Shown piece by piece: positions 59,543 to 64,000 of a DNA stretch of 64,000 nucleotides (position 1 is its first letter; each line of letters starts with the position of its first letter). This stretch comes from Bacteroidota bacterium (GTDB lineage Bacteria; Bacteroidota; Bacteroidia; Flavobacteriales; Flavobacteriaceae), in NCBI GenBank assembly GCA_018829465.1, contig JAHJTN010000005.1:124001-188000 (forward strand). The letters are read 5' to 3'. A program made the position numbers and the translations under genes. The notes beneath the pieces were generated by a model. That model did no database searches. It was given only the letters and a program-made list of their open reading frames with translations, and was not told the origin of the DNA.

Positions 59543-62542
59543 TTAAAAATTAGCTGTTAAACCGAAAACTACTGAAGTAGCTCTTGGGAATGCAGTAGCA
59601 TCTATACCAAATGAGGGCACTCCGTCAACACTTTTATTAATGTTAACTTCGGGGTCGAACCCATCATATGGCGTAATCACGAACAGGTTTTGTCCGGTAA
59701 CCGTCAAGCGCAAAGAGTTGATCCAAGATTGTTTCAATTGTTCAGAATCGAAAGTGTAACCCAAAGTTAGGTTATTCAGCCTAAGAAAATCACCACTTTT
59801 CAAAAATCTAGTGGAAACGGCTACCGATTCACCCGGATTTTGAGGCGAATTCACTACATCTGTAGAAACGTTTTCGCCCCTTGCCAGTGAAGACTTGTTA
59901 AACAATTGAAGTGCAGTATTATCAAAAATTTCAGCACCATAAGCACCGTTAAAGAAAGCACTTAAATCCCACTTTCTATAAGAAAAATTAGCTTGAATAC
60001 CTACTGTAAAATCTGGGTTAGCATCACCAACAAAGGCCCTGTCACCTTGTCCGGGAGGAGCGAAATCTGGACTCCTAATTCCATCTCCATTCAAATCTCT
60101 AATAATCGTATTTCCATTAGCATCAAATCCTTCGAAAATTGGCAAATAGAAAGATGACAAAGCAACACCGTCAAAAAGCAATTGTCCTCGTTCACCTGTT
60201 AATCCTTGCCCAGATATTTCTCCAGTTCTAATACCGTTAGTAAATTGATTGGTAATTCCGTTAACCTCATTAGCTAGGAAACTCATATTATAATCCAAAG
60301 AGAATTTAAAATCACCCTTGTCTATTATGTCACCATGTAATGTAATATCCACCCCTTGGTTTCTAATGGTTACGTCATCAAAATTGAGCCATCTAAAGGC
60401 ATTTGGCGCAGGTTGGGTTGTTCCTATTCTGAACAAAACATCAGAAGTTTCTTTGTAATAATAGTCTATTGATGCTGTAAACCTATCGTTCAGTATGCCA
60501 AAATCCAGACCCAAATTGAATTGCTCGGTTTCTTCCCACTGCAACTTATTATTTCCTACTATAGTTTGGGTAGCACCATTTTCAGCAGGCCCAAATTGGT
60601 CTTGTGCTACACCTGATGGAAATTCTTGGTTACCAGTAATCCCCCAACCCACTCTGAGTTTCAAATCGGAAACATAGTCAGGTAATGGTAACCATTCTTC
60701 TTTGTGCATTTGCCAAGCCGCACCTACAGAAGGGAAATATCCGTACTGCTCATCAGAACCAAAACGGGATGATCCATCAACCCTAAGTGTTGCAGTTAAC
60801 AAATATTTATCAAAGAAGGTAGCATTCGCACGCCCAAAAAAGGACTGCAATTCGTTTTTTGGATCTTCAAAAGAAGATTGCTCGTCTTGCCTAAATGTTT
60901 CAGCAAAACCTATATTTTTAATCATCCTATTTGGATCTGATATCAAAAAGTCACGAGCAAGAATGTTAGAACCCCTTCTCTCAAAGATTTGATATGAATA
61001 ACCTCCAATCAAATTCAAGCGATAATTTTCAGAAAACTCTTTGTCCCAAGTCAAGGTGTTTTCAAAAAGGATACTGGAAGCTGTTTGTGTCGCTAAATCT
61101 ACACGCCCTCTATTAAAAGTGTCATTTGTATTTAACAACCTTGATATACCAACCCTTCTATCAGCTTTAGCGTGGTCAACAGCTATGTTGGTTTGAAAAC
61201 TTAGACCTTCTATAATTTTAATTCTTGCACCAATATTTGTAAAGATTCTAGTAGTCTCAGTCAAATCTTTGTATAAATCTATCAAAGCAAGTGGATTCCT
61301 TTGATTATCAGAATTTTGAAAAAAAGTGCCATCAGCATTAAAAAAAGATCTAGTGGGATTCCATTTTAAAGCCGAAGAAATTAAATCTCCTTCAGCACCG
61401 GCATTATCACCAATTGCAGCCCTATCGTCTCTAATAAACGATGCAATGGTGTTTATAGTAAATCTAACCCTATCATTAAAAGCATTTTGACTAAGATTTA
61501 AAGTAGCTGTGTATTTTTCTTGACCGGTATTTTTAATTACGCCTTCTTGGTCAAGATACCCAAGCGAGAATCTGTAGTTACCTGTATCTGAACCCCCTGC
61601 AATTGAGATATCTTGCGTTTGAGTGAAGGCCGTTTGAAGGATGTTGTTTAACGGATCTATCCTTGCCCCAAAATCAGGAGTTTCAAATCCTGCAGCCTGA
61701 GCAGCAGCCGGAAAATCAGAAGCCTCAATCAAGTCAAGTGTCTCTGATCGATTTGCAAAACTGTAAGAACTAGAATAAGTAATTTGAGGCTTGCCGGATT
61801 TTCCGCTTTTGGTCGTAATCAAAATAACACCATTGGCACCACGAGATCCGTAGATAGCCGTAGCAGAGGCGTCTTTTAATACGTCAATGCTTTCAATGTC
61901 TGCGGAGTTGATAAAGTTCAATGGGTTTGTTGAACTTGAACCTCCGAATGCATTATCAGATCCAGGTGTAACAGCACCTCCACTTAACGGCACACCATCT
62001 ACTACAATCAGCGGGTCATTACCACCTCGTATAGAAGAAGTACCGCGCACCCGAATGTTGGCTGCAGCCCCGGGCTCACCGGAAGATTGCGTAATCTGTA
62101 CACCGGCCACCCTACCTTGCAGTAATTGGTCTGCTGAGGTGGTCACCCCTTTGTTAAAGTCTTCTGCTTTTACGGAAGCTACAGCACCTGTTGCGTCTTT
62201 TTTACGGACAGAGCCATAACCAACCAAAACTACTTCTTCCAAGGCTTGCGCATCTTCTTCCAAGGTTACATTCACAGATGAACGCCCACCTACAGGCACT
62301 TCAAGGGTTTTAAAGCCAATGTAGCTAAAAACCAATACTGCATCTGCCGGCACACCACTTAAGGTATAATTACCGTCAAAATCAGTCTGAGTACCGTTCG
62401 TAGTTCCTTTTACCAATACGTTTGCTCCGGGGAGCGGACCGTTGGCATCAGAAACAGTACCCGATACGCTTTGCGCTTGCACCAAGCCGTAACACAGCAA
62501 GGCACAAAAAAGGAAAAATCCTTTTCGTAAACTGTTCTTCAT
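59543..62542 (-). CDS. SusC/RagA family TonB-dependent transporter
   Basis: 999 aa from MKNSLRKGFFLFCALLCYGLVQAQ, a clear signal peptide (an ATG 9 bp upstream is less good). Carboxypeptidase regulatory-like domain about 25-100 (VSGTVSDANGPLPGANVLVKGTTNGTQTDFDGNYTLSGVP), TonB box region EEVVLVGYGSVRKKDATGAVASV, plug domain with GVQITQSSGEPGAAANIRVRGTSSIRGGNDPLIVVDGVPL and DASATAIYGSRGANGVILITTK, then the beta-barrel ending ATSVVFGLTANF. It imports glycans with the SusD partner. No glycoside hydrolase or SusE/F gene follows the pair in the window, which is unusual for a polysaccharide utilisation locus. Confidence 0.95.
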   Translation of the reverse strand: MKNSLRKGFFLFCALLCYGLVQAQSVSGTVSDANGPLPGANVLVKGTTNGTQTDFDGNYTLSGVPADAVLVFSYIGFKTLEVPVGGRSSVNVTLEEDAQALEEVVLVGYGSVRKKDATGAVASVKAEDFNKGVTTSADQLLQGRVAGVQITQSSGEPGAAANIRVRGTSSIRGGNDPLIVVDGVPLSGGAVTPGSDNAFGGSSSTNPLNFINSADIESIDVLKDASATAIYGSRGANGVILITTKSGKSGKPQITYSSSYSFANRSETLDLIEASDFPAAAQAAGFETPDFGARIDPLNNILQTAFTQTQDISIAGGSDTGNYRFSLGYLDQEGVIKNTGQEKYTATLNLSQNAFNDRVRFTINTIASFIRDDRAAIGDNAGAEGDLISSALKWNPTRSFFNADGTFFQNSDNQRNPLALIDLYKDLTETTRIFTNIGARIKIIEGLSFQTNIAVDHAKADRRVGISRLLNTNDTFNRGRVDLATQTASSILFENTLTWDKEFSENYRLNLIGGYSYQIFERRGSNILARDFLISDPNRMIKNIGFAETFRQDEQSSFEDPKNELQSFFGRANATFFDKYLLTATLRVDGSSRFGSDEQYGYFPSVGAAWQMHKEEWLPLPDYVSDLKLRVGWGITGNQEFPSGVAQDQFGPAENGATQTIVGNNKLQWEETEQFNLGLDFGILNDRFTASIDYYYKETSDVLFRIGTTQPAPNAFRWLNFDDVTIRNQGVDITLHGDIIDKGDFKFSLDYNMSFLANEVNGITNQFTNGIRTGEISGQGLTGERGQLLFDGVALSSFYLPIFEGFDANGNTIIRDLNGDGIRSPDFAPPGQGDRAFVGDANPDFTVGIQANFSYRKWDLSAFFNGAYGAEIFDNTALQLFNKSSLARGENVSTDVVNSPQNPGESVAVSTRFLKSGDFLRLNNLTLGYTFDSEQLKQSWINSLRLTVTGQNLFVITPYDGFDPEVNINKSVDGVPSFGIDATAFPRATSVVFGLTANF

Positions 62543-62600
62543 AATAAACATTTTAAATTAAACTCATTTGATTTTTGTTAATAATTCACTTCTCGTGGGG

Positions 62601-62632
62601 TAAAATTATCTAAATTTTGAGTTAACCTACAA
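62601..62632 (-). promoter_or_regulatory. Promoter of the SusCD operon, TTG-N21-TAATTTTA
   Basis: TTG at 62632-62630 and TAATTTTA (7 of 8 to TAnnTTTG) at 62608-62601, 58 nt before the SusC start. Confidence 0.5.
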
Positions 62633-62654
62633 CAGAAAGTAGTTAAAAGATAAT

Positions 62655-62668
62655 CGAAAACGTTTTCG
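62655..62668. promoter_or_regulatory. LacI-type operator CGAAAACGTTTTCG
   Basis: Perfect 14-bp palindrome with the central CG of LacI/GalR operators, 22 bp upstream of the SusC -33 element. In Flavobacteriia, LacI-family regulators commonly sit with maltose/starch loci, which would fit this transporter. No lacI gene lies in the window. The rest of 62669-63149 holds no recognised feature. Confidence 0.6.
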
Positions 62669-63149
62669 TGTTGATAACTCTGTCTAAATAATTAAATCCT
62701 CACTTTTTCTGAGCCGAAATTATCAAAAAAAATTGAACTGACAAGTAATATTACAGAATTATCATCTTTTTTGTGAAATGTGTTAAAAGTTGATAGTTAA
62801 ATTATCGTTAAACATTATGTTAACTTTAAGACTAGGTTTATGATAATTGAACACATGTTAATTTTGTGGTAAAAGTCACAAGTTGTATGTAAGCAGTTTT
62901 CTTAAAATTTTGAACCTTGTATTTGTTAAAATAAAACGTAAGCTTTCAAAAAACACATTTTAAAATCTAGTTTACGAATAAGTGGACAATCTCTAGATAA
63001 ATACATAAAATTATTGTTGTGATTTGCGCAGTCAAAAACTTTTAGAGAACACCACGATGCTTCCCTATTTGTAAATATCATGATTGCGCTGCCAAATGAA
63101 TTTTTGACTTATCTCCTCTAACCCGATTAAAAACCAAAATTTAAGCGTT

Positions 63150-63178
63150 TTGTAAAAGTTTAAAATACCTTAATTTTA
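63150..63178 (+). promoter_or_regulatory. menB promoter TTG-N18-TAATTTTA
   Basis: TTG 63150-63152 and TAATTTTA 63171-63178, ending 13 nt before the ATG at 63192, so the leader would be very short. Confidence 0.5.
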
Positions 63179-63191
63179 CAAACAAAAAATT

Positions 63192-64000
63192 ATGGCACAA
63201 AGAAAATGGGAAACCCTTAAAACCTATTCAGACATTCTATTCGAATTTCACGAAGGCATCGCCAAAATCACCATCAACAGACCTCAAGTGTACAACGCAT
63301 TCCGGCCGGAAACCAATTTTCAAATGTTGGAAGCCATGGACATTTGTCGTGAACGCCACGACATAGACGTGGTGGTCTTTACCGGAACGGGCGACAAAGC
63401 TTTTTGCAGTGGCGGCGATCAAAACGTCAAAGGAACGGGCGGCTATATAGGCGAAGACGGAGTGCCAAGGCTCAACGTATTGGATTTGCACAAAAAAATA
63501 CGCGAAATTCCAAAGCCGGTCATCGCGATGGTCAATGGCTACGCCATTGGTGGCGGACACGTACTGCATGTGGTGTGCGACCTTACCATCGCTTCTGAGA
63601 ATGCTATTTTCGGGCAAACCGGGCCAAAAGTAGGCAGTTTTGACGGTGGCTTCGGTTCCTCTTATCTGGCACGCCATGTGGGGCAAAAAAAAGCACGTGA
63701 AATTTGGTTTCTCTGTCAGCAATACTCAGCACAAGAAGCCTTGGACATGGGACTAGTGAACAAGGTTGTTCCGTTAGCCGAGTTGGAAGACACCGTAGTA
63801 GCCTGGTGTCAAATCATGCAACAAAGAAGCCCTTTGGCTTTGAGAATGATTAAACGCTGTATGAATGCAGAGCTGGACGGACAACACGGATTGATGCAGC
63901 TCGCTGGCGACGCCACCCTGATGTATTACCTAATGGATGAAGCACAGGAAGGCAAACGCGCTTTCCTTGAGAAGCGAGCGCCCAACTTTAAACAATATCC
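63192..64000 (+). CDS. menB: 1,4-dihydroxy-2-naphthoyl-CoA synthase, 3' end beyond window
   Basis: Crotonase-fold enzyme closing the naphthoate ring in menaquinone synthesis. 269 complete codons are visible and family length (about 275) means only a few residues are missing. Motifs: [34 protein letters not shown] (oxyanion), [24 protein letters not shown]-like segment, [35 protein letters not shown] (MenB-specific), and [14 protein letters not shown] near the end. It starts [10 protein letters not shown]. Menaquinone is the usual quinone of Bacteroidota, in keeping with the rest of the window. Confidence 0.95.
   Translation, partial: MAQRKWETLKTYSDILFEFHEGIAKITINRPQVYNAFRPETNFQMLEAMDICRERHDIDVVVFTGTGDKAFCSGGDQNVKGTGGYIGEDGVPRLNVLDLHKKIREIPKPVIAMVNGYAIGGGHVLHVVCDLTIASENAIFGQTGPKVGSFDGGFGSSYLARHVGQKKAREIWFLCQQYSAQEALDMGLVNKVVPLAELEDTVVAWCQIMQQRSPLALRMIKRCMNAELDGQHGLMQLAGDATLMYYLMDEAQEGKRAFLEKRAPNFKQY

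Overview
The window looks like chromosomal DNA of a marine-type member of the Bacteroidota, most likely family Flavobacteriaceae. Four things point there. There is a SusC/SusD pair. Several secreted proteins end in type IX secretion (T9SS) sorting domains. Promoters have the Bacteroidota form (TTG, about 18-21 nt, TAnnTTTG), for example at 3350-3376, 22060-22088, 49016-49044 and 62601-62632. The AT-rich housekeeping genes (bshB1, menB, folC, lpdA, punA, uup-type ABC-F) fit the same group. No rRNA, tRNA, CRISPR array, complete insertion sequence or prophage was recognised.

Layout. 1-3.3 kb: capsule/exopolysaccharide export pair (Wzc-like tyrosine autokinase with an unusual (YG)x10 tail, and Wza-like lipoprotein). 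3.4-8.8 kb: ABC-F ATPase, DUF1599 protein, MscS channel and secreted CocE/S15 hydrolase. 9-25 kb: an accessory-looking stress and redox region. It holds a peroxiredoxin-tetR operon, AraC regulators, a PaiB-like flavoprotein with a structured leader, a CPBP protease, a haloalkane-dehalogenase-like hydrolase followed by TauE, a broken DinB gene and bshB1, an SDR, a propeller-DUF1330 fusion, a DsrE protein and a PPOX/FNR/deaminase operon. Five copies of a near-palindrome (ideal ACCGAACGTTCGGT) lie here; three sit 23-25 nt before a -7 box, which suggests one dispersed TetR regulon. 25-34.5 kb: a giant LamG surface protein, a small membrane protein, a Crp/Fnr regulator, an ABC-2 exporter and a delta-60-repeat T9SS protein, sharing a second palindrome (ATAACCTATGTTAT). 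34.9-39.1 kb: ArsR/SdpR-like repressor, SdpI-like protein, alpha/beta hydrolase, TlpA-like lipoprotein and DoxX-like protein.

39.4-48.7 kb: T9SS-secreted nuclease/phosphatase overlapping folC; a truncated, frameshifted RHS toxin cassette with a downstream lipoprotein and a second decayed toxin tip; lpdA; S1/P1 nuclease. 49-57.8 kb: DUF808 protein, a 215-bp tandem repeat array, a lipoprotein pseudogene split by a 90-bp repeat, sterol-desaturase-like enzyme, purine nucleoside phosphorylase, TIGR04282 glycosyltransferase, an unusual NMO-like protein with a coupled partner, HAD phosphatase, thioredoxin-like protein, and more repeats of the same family. 57.9-64 kb: SusD and SusC with a LacI-type palindrome upstream, then menB running off the right edge.

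Gene functions are assigned from recognised motifs in translated sequence. Regulatory sites, regulon membership and remnant genes are inferences from hand alignment.
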